Shown here in pieces: positions 25,323 through 37,276 of a stretch of 64,000 bases of DNA (position 1 is its first letter; every line of letters starts with the position of its first letter). Origin of the DNA: Variovorax paradoxus. GTDB lineage: Bacteria; Pseudomonadota; Gammaproteobacteria; Burkholderiales; Burkholderiaceae_C. The stretch covers positions 1 through 64,000 of the forward strand of contig NZ_JXQQ01000007.1 of NCBI RefSeq assembly GCF_000834655.1, in the 5' to 3' direction. Under the pieces are notes generated by a model, which had not been told where the DNA came from, made no database searches, and saw only the letters and a list, made by a program, of their open reading frames with translations. The position numbers and the translations under genes are program-made.

Positions 25323-26338
25323 TGCAGGTCCGGCGTCATGCGGCACGCCTTGGCGATGCAAACCGCCTGCGCTCACCACTTCACGCGAACGCCCAGCGAG
25401 CCGTTGATCGAGCTCTTGACCCTGGCGTCGCCGCCCGAAGACCACAACTTGCCGATTTCGCCGTAGAGGCTGGTCGTCTGGCCGAGCGCCAGCGTGAAGC
25501 CGCCGGCCAGTTCGGTGCTCGTGCCACCGGTCGGTGCCTCGATGCCCGTGCGCGTCGCACCGTTGACGAAGCGCGCGATGTCCGTGCCGCTCGACGTGCG
25601 GTAGACGTTGAAGCGGCCGTAGGGCTGCAGCGCACCGATGCCGGTGTCGATCTGGCCCTTCACGCGAACCCCTGCGCGCGCGATCCAGCCGCTGTCGGCT
25701 TCGGGCTGAACCACCGCGCCGAGGATGGCGGAATCGCTCAGGTCCATGTGCTGGTGAATCAGCTGCAGCTGCGGCTCGATGGCCCAGCCGCTTCCGCCCA
25801 GCGCGAACGACTGGCCCACTTCGATCGAGCCCAACAGGCTGTTGCCCTTGCCGCCGATGCCGCCACCGAGCATTGGCTCGACGGTGTAGCGATGGCGGCC
25901 CGACTGCACCACGACGTCGGCGTACAGGCCGCTGTCGGCGGTGAAGGTGCCGTAGACACCCACGTACTGGCTGCGCAGGTCGTTGCGGCCGGTGCGCAGG
26001 TTGTTCACGCCGCTGGCGAAGCCGTTGACCGTTGCATCGCCGTCGAGCTGGCCGACGTAGAGGCCGGCGCGCACGTTGGGCGTGGCCAGCAGGTCGGTGC
26101 CGGCCTGGAAGCCCGTGAGGCGCCCCTTGCTCGTGGGCGACACGGTTCCGCCTTGCTGGATGTCGATATCGGTGGAGAGCACGCGGGCCCACGCGCGACG
26201 GTCCGAGCCGGTCGGCGTGGTGGCGGTGCCTTGCACGTCGTCGTCGCCCACGCGCTTGCGCAGGTCGGCCAGCATCGCGAGGTTGCCCTGGCGCAGCTGG
26301 CTCGGCAGCGCCGCGTAGAGCGAGGCCTCCGCGCGGTA
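25323..26338 (-). repeat. Long direct repeat, copy B (autotransporter 3' end and downstream flank)
   Basis: This is the partner of 21901-22915. The repeat includes the motif ATGCGGCACGCCTTGG beyond the stop codon of each gene, so the duplicated unit extends out of the coding sequence on the 3' side and ends abruptly at the Pro-rich linker on the 5' side. Confidence 0.9.
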
Positions 26339-28492
26339 GGCGATCACCGGCACCACGGGGGCGCCGGGCGTCGCCGGCGGCGTGACGGGGATGGCGGTCG
26401 AGCGCAGGAACCAGTTCTCGCCCGCGCCGGCCGCATCGGCCGCGTACAGGCGGTATTCATAAGCGCCGGCATCCACGTGGCCGCCGGCCAGCGAGAAGGC
26501 GTCTTTGGTGGTCTGCGCGGTGGTGGTCGCGCCGTTCTGCGCGGTGATCACCTCGATGCCGTTGCCGCTCGTGAGCGCGCCCAGGCCGCCGAGGTTGGTG
26601 ACCTGCAAGCTGGTCCTGCCGGTGGCGGTGCCGCCGTCGATCACGAGGCGGTCCGACGGGCCGGCGGCATTCAGTGCCGTGCCCAGCTTCAGCACGCCGT
26701 TGTTGCCGACGTAGTTGCCGTTGACCGTGAGCGTCGTGCCCGCCGCGGCGCCCACGAGCGAGACGGTGCCGCTGTTGGCCAGCGACGCGACGGCCTGGTT
26801 GAAGCCCGCGAGGTCGAGCGTTGCGCCGGTCGCCACGTTGTGCGCCGAAGCGGCGTTGAAAGTGCCCGCGGCGCCCGCGCGCAGCGTGCCTTGGGCGATA
26901 TTCGTGGAACCGCCATAGGTGTTTGTGCCGGAAAGCGTCAGCACGCCGGCGCCGGTCTTGGTGAGGCTGCCCGCGCCCGTGATGCCGCTGGACACCGCGA
27001 GGTTGGCATCGGTCTGGAAGGTGCCGCCGCCGGCGCCGAGCACGACGGTGCGCGCCGTCGAGAAATCGGCCGAGGTGCGCAGTGTGCCGCCGTCGAAATC
27101 GAGCGCGCCGGCCGCATCGCCGAGGTTGGCGTCCTTCGCCACCGACAGCACGCCGCCGTTGAGGAAGGTGCCGCCCGTGTAGCTGTTGGTGCCGCCGAGC
27201 ACGAGGGTGCCGCCGTTCACGGTCACGGAGCTGGCGTCGGCGATGGTGCCGTCCAGCTGCACGGTGCCCGAGTTCATGACGACGGCGCTCATGCCGGTGA
27301 TGCCGAAGGCCGCGCCGTGGGTGAACGTGCCTCCGCCGACGTTGAAGGCGAGCGTGTCGACGCCGTCGCCGGCGATGTTGCCGTTGATCGTGCCGCCGGT
27401 CACGTTGAGCGTGTCGGTGCCCCCGCCCAGGAGCACGGCGCCGTTGAGGGTGCCCGCGGTGTTGATGATTGAGTTGCCGCCGATTTCGTCGACGCCGTCG
27501 CGGTTGGCATCGCCATCGCGAATCGAGACGCCGGAGGCGCTGCCGTCGATGACCGCGCCCGCGCCGATGCTGACCGTGCCGCCGGCCGCCGCCGACATGT
27601 GGATCGCCGCGCCGCGAAGGCCCCCGCCGGTGACGGTGCCGCCCGTCACGTCCACCGCGAACGTGCCGGCTTTGCTGGAAGCGAAGATGCCGTCGCCGTT
27701 GGCGCCGGTGGCAGCGACGGTGCCACCGGTCACCTGCACCTGCGCGAGGCCCTTGCCGGCGGTCGTCGCCGCCAGCCCGTTCGCTGCCGAGGACAGCACG
27801 GAGCCGCCGCTCATGCTGACGCTCGACGTGCCGGTGTGGTTCGGTCCCGAGATGACCGACGCGGCGGCCGTGCCGGACGTCTGCACGGTGCCGCCGATGA
27901 TCGCGACGGCGGCGTTGCCGGTTCCCGCAACGCCGGCTGTCGATGCCAGGAGCCCGCCCCCGGTGCCGGTGTTGAAGACCTGGCCCCCAGTGAGCGTGAC
28001 CTCGGCATCGGCACCCGCGCCGCCGCCGTTCGCCGACACCGTGGCCACGTTGCCGGTGGTGGTGAGCGCTCCGGTGTGGACGTTGACCAGGGCGAGCCCT
28101 CCGGCCGCCGAGGTGGCAACCGAGACGGCCGAGCCGGCAGAGGTGATCGAGTCGACGTTGTTCACATTGACGGTGAGCCGGGGGGCGATCGGGCCGACGA
28201 GCGTCGAGAGCGACACGCTGCCCGTGACGACCATGCCTGCCTGGTTCAGGTTGAGCGTCAATCCGTTGGAGTTGGCGTACGTGATCCCGGTGGGGTAGCT
28301 CGGGTCCGAGCAGGTGAGGGCGTCCTGCCCTGCGCCGTCCGGTCCGCACTCGTTCGCGGCACTTGCAATCTGCGGCGCCGCGGCGAGCAGGGCGACTGCA
28401 AGCGCAGTGGCCGACGAAGCAAACAGGGGGCGGGCGGTAGGGCGTGGCTGCGCGGAGCGCGCAGTGCGCCCGTTTTCTTCGAACGTGGGCAT
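25373..28492 (-). CDS. Autotransporter (type Va), second tandem copy with different passenger
   Basis: The 1039-residue protein has a conventional signal peptide (LFASSATALAVALLAAAPQIASA, cut near residue 46) and no ESPR, unlike its neighbour. The passenger begins with NECGPDGAGQDALTCSDPSYPTGI, continues as a beta-helix rich in T, G, V and N, and has a middle region of short repeats ending in PATR units (GAGVLTLSGTNTYGGSTNIAQG). The pertactin-like segment and barrel match those of the other autotransporter with 7 differences in 321 residues. The passengers share only family-level repeats. The promoter must lie in the 268 bp before the divergent MurA-like gene. Confidence 0.9.
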   Translation of the reverse strand: MPTFEENGRTARSAQPRPTARPLFASSATALAVALLAAAPQIASAANECGPDGAGQDALTCSDPSYPTGITYANSNGLTLNLNQAGMVVTGSVSLSTLVGPIAPRLTVNVNNVDSITSAGSAVSVATSAAGGLALVNVHTGALTTTGNVATVSANGGGAGADAEVTLTGGQVFNTGTGGGLLASTAGVAGTGNAAVAIIGGTVQTSGTAAASVISGPNHTGTSSVSMSGGSVLSSAANGLAATTAGKGLAQVQVTGGTVAATGANGDGIFASSKAGTFAVDVTGGTVTGGGLRGAAIHMSAAAGGTVSIGAGAVIDGSASGVSIRDGDANRDGVDEIGGNSIINTAGTLNGAVLLGGGTDTLNVTGGTINGNIAGDGVDTLAFNVGGGTFTHGAAFGITGMSAVVMNSGTVQLDGTIADASSVTVNGGTLVLGGTNSYTGGTFLNGGVLSVAKDANLGDAAGALDFDGGTLRTSADFSTARTVVLGAGGGTFQTDANLAVSSGITGAGSLTKTGAGVLTLSGTNTYGGSTNIAQGTLRAGAAGTFNAASAHNVATGATLDLAGFNQAVASLANSGTVSLVGAAAGTTLTVNGNYVGNNGVLKLGTALNAAGPSDRLVIDGGTATGRTSLQVTNLGGLGALTSGNGIEVITAQNGATTTAQTTKDAFSLAGGHVDAGAYEYRLYAADAAGAGENWFLRSTAIPVTPPATPGAPVVPVIAYRAEASLYAALPSQLRQGNLAMLADLRKRVGDDDVQGTATTPTGSDRRAWARVLSTDIDIQQGGTVSPTSKGRLTGFQAGTDLLATPNVRAGLYVGQLDGDATVNGFASGVNNLRTGRNDLRSQYVGVYGTFTADSGLYADVVVQSGRHRYTVEPMLGGGIGGKGNSLLGSIEVGQSFALGGSGWAIEPQLQLIHQHMDLSDSAILGAVVQPEADSGWIARAGVRVKGQIDTGIGALQPYGRFNVYRTSSGTDIARFVNGATRTGIEAPTGGTSTELAGGFTLALGQTTSLYGEIGKLWSSGGDARVKSSINGSLGVRVKW

Positions 28493-28760
28493 CGCGGTGG
28501 TTTTAAGTTGTGACAAGAGATACGAAATCGTACAACTTGCTACATGTCCAGGCGATGAGACATTCCTCCGAATTTGTTGCTGTTGGACGGGCGAGACAGC
28601 GCCGATTGCTCCGTTGCAGCCAAAGTTCTTACAACTATTCGGAGCGAGATCGCCGTCGGCGGAAGCTAAAGTCCCGTCACCGGTTGCGGACGGTCCGCGA
28701 TCCTTTCCCGCCTGCCAGGGCTCCCTGCCTTTTTTCGTTTTTCCGCACCTCCGCACCTTC

Positions 28761-30062
28761 ATGTCCAACCTCATCGTGCACGGCGGCACGCCGCTCCGCG
28801 GCCGCATCACCCCCTCCGCCAACAAGAACGCCGTGCTGCCGGTGCTCTGCGCCACCTTGCTCACCAACGAGCCGCTGCGGTTGCTCGGCGTGCCCGACAT
28901 CACCGACGTGCGCAAGATCCTGGACATCTTCCGCACCCTCGGCAGCGACGTGAACATGGACCACGCCACCGGCACGCTCGAGCTGCACCACCGCGAGACC
29001 GCGTTCGACGCCGCGCTGCATCGGCTGCCCGAAGAGATGCGCTCGTCGATCATGCTGGTACCGCCGCTGCTCGCGCGCTTCGGCGTTGCGCGGCTGGAGG
29101 ACAACGTCAAGGGCTGCACGCTGGGCGTGCGCGAGATCGATCCGCACGTGGAGGTGTTCCAGCGCTTCGGCGGCCAGGTGGAACGCACCGAGGGGTCGCT
29201 GCTCGTGCGCAGCGCCGGGCGCCTGACGCCCACCGACCACTGGCTCGACTACGCCTCGGTCACGACCACCGAGAACTTCGTGCTGTGCGCGGCCGCGGCC
29301 GACGGCACATCGACGCTCACCAACGCCGCCTCGGAGCCGCACGTGCAGGAGTTCTGCCGCTTCATGGCGATGATCGGCGTGCGCATCGAGGGCATTGGCA
29401 CCTCGCGCGTGACGGTGCACGGCGGCGGCGCGCTCACGGGCGGCGAGTTCCGCTTCGACGAGGACTTTCACGAGATCACGACCTTCCTCGCGCTCGGCGC
29501 CATCACCGACGGCGACGTGATCGTGCGCAACAGCGCGCCCGCGAACTTTCCGCTGCTGGACCGCACCTTCGCCAAATTCGGCGTGCGCATCGAGCACTCG
29601 GACGGCTGGTCGCGCGCCATCCGCACCGGCCCGCTGAAGGTGCAGACGCCGTTCACGAGCAACGTGCTTACCAAGGTCGAGGCGGCGCCATGGCCTTACT
29701 TTCCGGTCGACCTGCTGCCCATCTTCATCGCGCTGGGCGTGCGCGCGCAGGGCAACGCGATGTTCTGGAACAAGGTGTACGACGGCGCGCTGGGCTGGAC
29801 CGGCGAGCTCTCCAAGTTCGGCGCGCACGTGTTCTCGTCCGACCCGCACCGGCTCATCACCTTCGGCGGCAATCCGCTGACGCCGGCGGTGGTGGAGAGC
29901 CCGTACATCATCCGCGTGGCGATCGCGCTCTTCATGGTGGCCGCGAGCATCGAGGGGCGCTCTGAGATCCGCAACGCAACACCGATCCGCCGCGCGCATC
30001 CGCGCTTCGTGGAGAACCTGCGCAGCCTGGGCGTGCAGGTGGAGTGGACTAGCGAAGAATAA
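28761..30062 (+). CDS. MurA-family enolpyruvyl transferase (UDP-GlcNAc 1-carboxyvinyltransferase-like)
   Basis: The 433-residue protein has the MurA fold and many catalytic residues: Lys22 and Asn23 in SANKNAVLP, catalytic Cys119 in KGCTLGVRE with the following Arg, an Asp in YFPVDLLP and an Arg in YIIRVAIAL. MurA adds phosphoenolpyruvate to UDP-GlcNAc in the first committed step of peptidoglycan synthesis. The sequence is divergent: the usual FENRF block is replaced by WNKVYDGALGW, and the gene is not in the usual cell-wall or histidine neighbourhood. It may be a second MurA or act on a related nucleotide sugar. The ATG at MSNLIVHGG gives the family start. Confidence 0.8.
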   Translation: MSNLIVHGGTPLRGRITPSANKNAVLPVLCATLLTNEPLRLLGVPDITDVRKILDIFRTLGSDVNMDHATGTLELHHRETAFDAALHRLPEEMRSSIMLVPPLLARFGVARLEDNVKGCTLGVREIDPHVEVFQRFGGQVERTEGSLLVRSAGRLTPTDHWLDYASVTTTENFVLCAAAADGTSTLTNAASEPHVQEFCRFMAMIGVRIEGIGTSRVTVHGGGALTGGEFRFDEDFHEITTFLALGAITDGDVIVRNSAPANFPLLDRTFAKFGVRIEHSDGWSRAIRTGPLKVQTPFTSNVLTKVEAAPWPYFPVDLLPIFIALGVRAQGNAMFWNKVYDGALGWTGELSKFGAHVFSSDPHRLITFGGNPLTPAVVESPYIIRVAIALFMVAASIEGRSEIRNATPIRRAHPRFVENLRSLGVQVEWTSEE

Positions 30063-30319
30063 AAAGACGGCAGAGGGCAAGGCAGTGCGCGCCATCACCG
30101 CGCATCTCACCCTCGACGGCGTGCGCTCACAGCACGTCGGTCCGCACCTGCTGCTCAAGACGCGCGGCGAACGCTGCGCGGCGCCGATCGCAGTTTCGGG
30201 GCGCGGACCTGGATCTCGCTGACGGCACCGTCCTACGCCTTTCGTCGGCCGTCGCGACGCCGTCCTCGCGCCTGCATGCCGAGACTGTTCTGATCGCAGG
30301 CATTCACGAGGCAACGCAC

Positions 30320-30532
30320 ATGAAGACTGAGCCGAAGGCGGGCGACAAGGTCGCCTGGAACACCTCCCAAGGAAAGACGACCGGCGTGGTGACGCGCAAG
30401 GTGACGGGTACCGCGCACGTGAAGGGGCACACGGCGAAGGCGACGAAAGACGATCCGGAGTTCGAAGTGCGCAGCAGCAAGTCCGGCAAGAAGGCGATCC
30501 ACAAGGCCGGGGCGCTCCACAAGAACGGTTAG
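30320..30532 (+). CDS. DUF2945 (HVA1/TUDOR-like) small protein
   Basis: The 70-residue basic protein follows the DUF2945 pattern closely: GDKVAWNTSQGKTTGVVTRK, then GHTAKATKDDPEFEVRSSKSGKKAIHK. The fold is a small Tudor-like beta barrel found alone in bacteria and in fungal hypervirulence-associated proteins. Its biochemical role is not known. It is preceded by a 257 bp gap in which I see no gene, and followed by 115 bp before the nitronate monooxygenase. Confidence 0.85.
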   Translation: MKTEPKAGDKVAWNTSQGKTTGVVTRKVTGTAHVKGHTAKATKDDPEFEVRSSKSGKKAIHKAGALHKNG

Positions 30533-30647
30533 CGCCTGCGCCAGCGGCACCTGGCGCACCGGAAGCGCGCGCCGATGACCCCGCGGGTGCCGCGCTTGCG
30601 GCGTTGGCGAGACAATCGCCGGCTCCCGACATGCAAGGACCTCGCCC

Positions 30648-31700
30648 ATGACCACGCTGCAGCAACTCCTCGGCACCGAACTCCCCCTTATCCAGGCGCC
30701 GATGGCCGGCATCCAGGTCAGCGCCATGGCCATCGCGGTCAGCAACGCCGGCGGGCTCGGCTCGCTGCCCTGCGCCATGCTGGGCCCCGATGTGATGCGC
30801 AGCGAACTCGCGGCGATCCGTGCCGGAACGGACAAGCCCTACAACGTCAACTTCTTCTGCCACACGCCGCCCGTGCCGAGCACCGAGCGCGAAGCCACCT
30901 GGCGTGCTGCGCTCGCGCCTTACTACACCGAGCATGGCATCGATGCGGCAAGCATCCCGACCGGCCCGGGTCGCAACCCCTTCAGCGCCGACGTGGCCGA
31001 CTTGCTGGCCGAGTTCGAGCCGCCGGTGGTGAGCTTCCATTTCGGGCTGCCACCTGAGGAGCTGCTCGCCCGCGTGCGCGGCTGGGGCGCGAAGGTGTTG
31101 GCCTCGGCCACCACGGTCGAAGAAGCGCTGTGGCTCGAGGCGCACGGCGCCGACGCGGTCATCGCGCAGGGCCTCGAAGCGGGTGGGCACCGCGGCCACT
31201 TCCTCTCGCACGACCTCACCAGGCAGCTCGGCACCTTCGCGCTGCTGCCGCAGCTGGTGCGCGCGGTGAAGGTGCCGGTGATCGCGGCCGGCGGCATTGC
31301 CGATGCGCATGGCGTGGCTGCGGCCATGGCGCTCGGCGCCGCCGGTGTGCAGGTCGGCACCGCCTACATGCTGACGCCCGAGGCCACGACCAGCGCGATC
31401 CATCGCGCGGCGCTCAAGAGCGAGGCGGCACGGCACACCGCGCTCACCAACCTCTTCACCGGCCGGCCCGCGCGCGGCATCGTCAATCGCGTGATGCGCG
31501 AGCTGGGGCCCATCGGCGCGGCGGCGCCCGAGTTTCCGCTCGCCACCTCGGGCATCGCGCCGTTGCGCGCCAAGGCCGAGGCGAAGGGCAGCGGCGACTT
31601 CTCGCCGCTCTGGTCGGGGCAGAACGCCACCGGCTGCCGCGAGTTGCCGGCCGCCGAAGTGACGCGCGCGCTCGCCCAAGGTTTTCACGCATCCCTCTGA
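30648..31700 (+). CDS. Nitronate monooxygenase (NPD/2-nitropropane dioxygenase family)
   Basis: The 350-residue flavoprotein shows PLIQAPMAGIQVSAMAIAVSNAGGLGSLP at the N terminus, the FMN phosphate-binding and catalytic stretch IAQGLEAGGHRGHF (His of the active site), VIAAGGIADAHGVAAAMALGA and VQVGTAYM. It uses FMN and oxygen to oxidise alkyl nitronates; some members are flavin oxidoreductases with other substrates. The gene is 9 bp upstream of a carboxylesterase gene on the same strand, so they are probably co-transcribed. Confidence 0.9.
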   Translation: MTTLQQLLGTELPLIQAPMAGIQVSAMAIAVSNAGGLGSLPCAMLGPDVMRSELAAIRAGTDKPYNVNFFCHTPPVPSTEREATWRAALAPYYTEHGIDAASIPTGPGRNPFSADVADLLAEFEPPVVSFHFGLPPEELLARVRGWGAKVLASATTVEEALWLEAHGADAVIAQGLEAGGHRGHFLSHDLTRQLGTFALLPQLVRAVKVPVIAAGGIADAHGVAAAMALGAAGVQVGTAYMLTPEATTSAIHRAALKSEAARHTALTNLFTGRPARGIVNRVMRELGPIGAAAPEFPLATSGIAPLRAKAEAKGSGDFSPLWSGQNATGCRELPAAEVTRALAQGFHASL

Positions 31701-31709
31701 ACGCATCGC

Positions 31710-32378
31710 ATGACCCAACTTCACCTGCCCCTCAAGTTTCTCGAACACAGCGCACAGGCCAACGTGCGCGAGCCCTGGTTGCTGGTGCTGATGCACGGCG
31801 TGGGCAGCAACGAGCAGGACCTGTTCGGCCTCGCACGACTGATGCCGCCGCAGTTCCATGTGCTGAGCCTGCGTGCGCCGTACGTGCTGTCGCCCGATGC
31901 CTATGCGTGGTTCGAATTCGGCGTGCTGCCCAACGGCGAGCGGCAGATCGACGAAGCGCAGGAGCGCGAGAGCCGCTTCCTCGTCGGCGAGATGATCGAG
32001 TCGGCCGCGCAGCAGCTGGGCGTGCCGCCCGAGCGCATCGTGGTGGGCGGCTTCAGCCAGGGCGGGATCATGGCGCTGTCGCTGCTGCTCACGCAGCCTG
32101 CCAAGCTGCGGGCCGCGATGGTGTGGCACAGCCGGCTGCTCTCGCAGGTGGTGCCGCACATCGCGCCGCCCGAGGCCTTCGAGGGCAAGGCGCTGTGGGT
32201 GAGCCACGGCAGCGCCGACAACGTGATTCCGCCGGGCGCGGCGCAGGTCACGCGCGAGCTGGCACGCACGCTGCCGCTGGCGCTGTCGGGCTCGGACTTT
32301 CCGGGCGCGCACGAGATCCGCCCGGCCGAGCTGCAGGGCTCGATCGCGTGGCTGCAGGCACTCAGCGCGCCGGCCTGA
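31710..32378 (+). CDS. Phospholipase/carboxylesterase family hydrolase
   Basis: The 222-residue protein is a compact alpha/beta hydrolase with LVLMHGVGSNEQDLFG, nucleophile GFSQGG (Ser116), acid in HGSADNVIP and histidine in GAHEI. This matches the YpfH/EstB-like carboxylesterases. No signal peptide is present. It is 9 bp after the nitronate monooxygenase gene and likely shares its message. The natural substrate is not predictable. Confidence 0.88.
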   Translation: MTQLHLPLKFLEHSAQANVREPWLLVLMHGVGSNEQDLFGLARLMPPQFHVLSLRAPYVLSPDAYAWFEFGVLPNGERQIDEAQERESRFLVGEMIESAAQQLGVPPERIVVGGFSQGGIMALSLLLTQPAKLRAAMVWHSRLLSQVVPHIAPPEAFEGKALWVSHGSADNVIPPGAAQVTRELARTLPLALSGSDFPGAHEIRPAELQGSIAWLQALSAPA

Positions 32379-32505
32379 ACCTTCGCGCAGGCGGCGCCTT
32401 GCGTCACAAGGCGTTACGAGCTTGTGGCGTGATGGCGTGGCGATTGATGCAACATCGACCGATCCGTTGCATCACACAGCCTTCAGCAAAAAGGAACGTG
32501 CCGCC

Positions 32506-33420
32506 ATGACCGACAACGAATCTCCCGGTTCCAGGGACGCCCCCGAATTCCGGCCCCGCCGCGAGACGCCGATCGGCACGATCGTCGTCATCGGCCTGGT
32601 GGTGCTGGCAGCCGCCTTCTTCGGCTGGCGCTGGTACCAGCAGCAACAGCAGAAGGCGCCCGAGCCCACCCCGGTGGCCGCGGCGCCGGACGACAGGCCC
32701 GCCACGCCGCCCGCGGCCGCCGAGCCCACGGGCCCGCAGAACCCCGTCGATGCACTGGCACCGCCCGATGCCGCACTGCCCGCGCTCGCGGAATCCGATT
32801 CGCGCGTGATGAAGGCCTTGAGCGAGCTGATCGGCGGCAAGAACGCCTCGGCTTACCTGCGCTCGGACGGCATCGTGCGCCGCTTCGTGGCCACGGTCGA
32901 CAACCTCGCGCGCGAGCAGGCGCCCGCCAGCGCATGGCCGGTGCAGCCCACGGGGCAGCGCTTCATCACCGAAGGTCCGCAGGGCGGCACGCAGACCATC
33001 GCCGCAAACAACGCGGCGCGCTACAACGGTGTCGTGCTGATGGCCGAGACGGTCGATCCGGCCAAGGCGGCGACGGTGTACGCCAAGCTCTATCCGCTGT
33101 TCCAGGAGGCGTACGAGGAGCTGGGCTTTCCGGGCCGCTACTTCAACGACCGGCTCATCGCGGTGATCGACAACCTGCTGCAGGCGCCCGAGCCCAGCGG
33201 CCCGGTGCAGGTGCGGCTGGTCGAGGTGAAGGGCGACGTGCCCTCGCAGCGCCCCTGGGTGCGCTACGAGTACGTCGATCCGAAGCTGGAGTCGATGTCC
33301 TCGGGCCAGAAGATCATGGTGCGCATGGGACCGGAGAACGAGCGCAAGGTGAAGGCCAGCCTGCGGGGCTTCCGCCAGCAGATCGCCACCGGCGAACTCG
33401 CGAAGAAGAAGCAGCCCTGA
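32506..33420 (+). CDS. DUF3014 domain membrane-anchored protein
   Basis: The 304-residue protein has a short cytoplasmic N terminus, one membrane helix at residues about 24-42 (GTIVVIGLVVLAAAFFGW), a Pro/Ala-rich linker, and a DUF3014 domain from about residue 90 (DSRVMKALSELIGGKNASAYLRSDGIVRRFVATVDNLAR). The domain faces the periplasm and has no known activity. The ATG with AAGGAACG upstream is preferred over a longer frame. It is separated by 127 bp from the carboxylesterase gene. Confidence 0.85.
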   Translation: MTDNESPGSRDAPEFRPRRETPIGTIVVIGLVVLAAAFFGWRWYQQQQQKAPEPTPVAAAPDDRPATPPAAAEPTGPQNPVDALAPPDAALPALAESDSRVMKALSELIGGKNASAYLRSDGIVRRFVATVDNLAREQAPASAWPVQPTGQRFITEGPQGGTQTIAANNAARYNGVVLMAETVDPAKAATVYAKLYPLFQEAYEELGFPGRYFNDRLIAVIDNLLQAPEPSGPVQVRLVEVKGDVPSQRPWVRYEYVDPKLESMSSGQKIMVRMGPENERKVKASLRGFRQQIATGELAKKKQP

Positions 33421-33530
33421 ATCGCCGAGTCGGGTTGCGAGGCCGCGCGCCATGTAGGCGCAGGCCGATTGCGGGCGGCGGGAAGGCCGCAGATGATGGA
33501 TCGACCTTCAAAAATTTCGAGGACACCCGT

Positions 33531-33779
33531 ATGAGCCTGCTGAGCGTCGACCTCTACCAGAGTGCTACCGATCCCGAGAAATTCCTGGCGCTGCCCGTGG
33601 GCGTGAACCCCGCGGAGCTCATGGGTCCGATGACCTTCGACCGCGACTATGCGCAGGTCAAGCGCTACCAGGAGGCGTTCGAATTCGACACCACCGAAAC
33701 CTACGCAGGCGTCAACGCGGCCAAGATCGCCGCGGACATCCTCACCGTGAAGTGGGCGATGTACCGCCGCGAAGGCTGA
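33531..33779 (+). CDS. Small protein of unknown function
   Basis: The 82-residue protein (MSLLSVDLYQSATDPEKFLALPVG) is not one I recognise. It is acidic with no membrane segment, and codon use matches real genes here. It ends 27 bp from the end of gcvP on the opposite strand and is about 110 bp after the DUF3014 gene. Confidence 0.6.
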   Translation: MSLLSVDLYQSATDPEKFLALPVGVNPAELMGPMTFDRDYAQVKRYQEAFEFDTTETYAGVNAAKIAADILTVKWAMYRREG

Positions 33780-33806
33780 TCGGGCAGGGGCCGCAGCGCC
33801 CCGCCT

Positions 33807-36722
<2,916 letters not shown>

Positions 36723-36851
36723 GGCGTGATGGATCAGCGTGGAAAAGAAGAAGGACTCAGCGGTCGCCGCCGGGCCGCCCCAAGGCGGGCCGCGCCTTCC
36801 CCAGGGGGAAGGGCGAAGCACACGAAGTGGCAAGCCGAGGGGCAAGCATTT

Positions 36852-37223
36852 TCAGGATTCGGCGGCGAACTTGTCGTAGGTGGCCGCGTCGAGGAGCGCG
36901 TCGAGCTGTGCGGGCTCGCTCAGCTTGACCTTGAAGAACCAGCCGCTGGCCAGCGGGTCGCTGTTGGCGAGCGAAGGGTCGGCGCGCAGCGCTTCGTTCA
37001 CCTCGGTGATTTCGCCCGAGACGGGCATGAACACATCGGCCGCGGCCTTTACCGATTCGACGACGCCGGCCACTTCGCCTTGCGCAAAAGTCTTGCCGAC
37101 TTCGGGCAGGTCGACGAACACGACGTCGCCCAGCGCGTCCTGCGCATGCACGGTGATGCCGACGGTTGCGGCGTCGCCTTCGGCCGAGACCCACTCATGG
37201 TCCTTGGTGTACTTGATGCTCAT
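36852..37223 (-). CDS. gcvH: Glycine cleavage system H protein
   Basis: The 123-residue carrier protein starts MSIKYTKDHEWV and has the lipoyl-lysine site at Lys59 in GVVESVKAAADV. Other landmarks are GITVHAQDALGDVVFVDLPEVG and NSDPLASGWFFKVKLS. It shuttles the aminomethyl group between P-, T- and L-proteins. It lies 53 bp after gcvT. No L-protein (dihydrolipoyl dehydrogenase) gene is in the window, so it must be encoded elsewhere. Confidence 0.97.
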   Translation of the reverse strand: MSIKYTKDHEWVSAEGDAATVGITVHAQDALGDVVFVDLPEVGKTFAQGEVAGVVESVKAAADVFMPVSGEITEVNEALRADPSLANSDPLASGWFFKVKLSEPAQLDALLDAATYDKFAAES

Positions 37224-37276
37224 GGGAAAACTCCTCGTGGAAAAAATGATGATCGGGGGCCAGAGCCTAGCCGCGC

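Noticed and set aside
28493..28760. A/T-rich patch between the second autotransporter and the MurA-like gene, with TACGA-AA-TCGTA
   Set aside because: It must hold promoters, but the short dyad and candidate -10/-35 boxes are too weak to assign.
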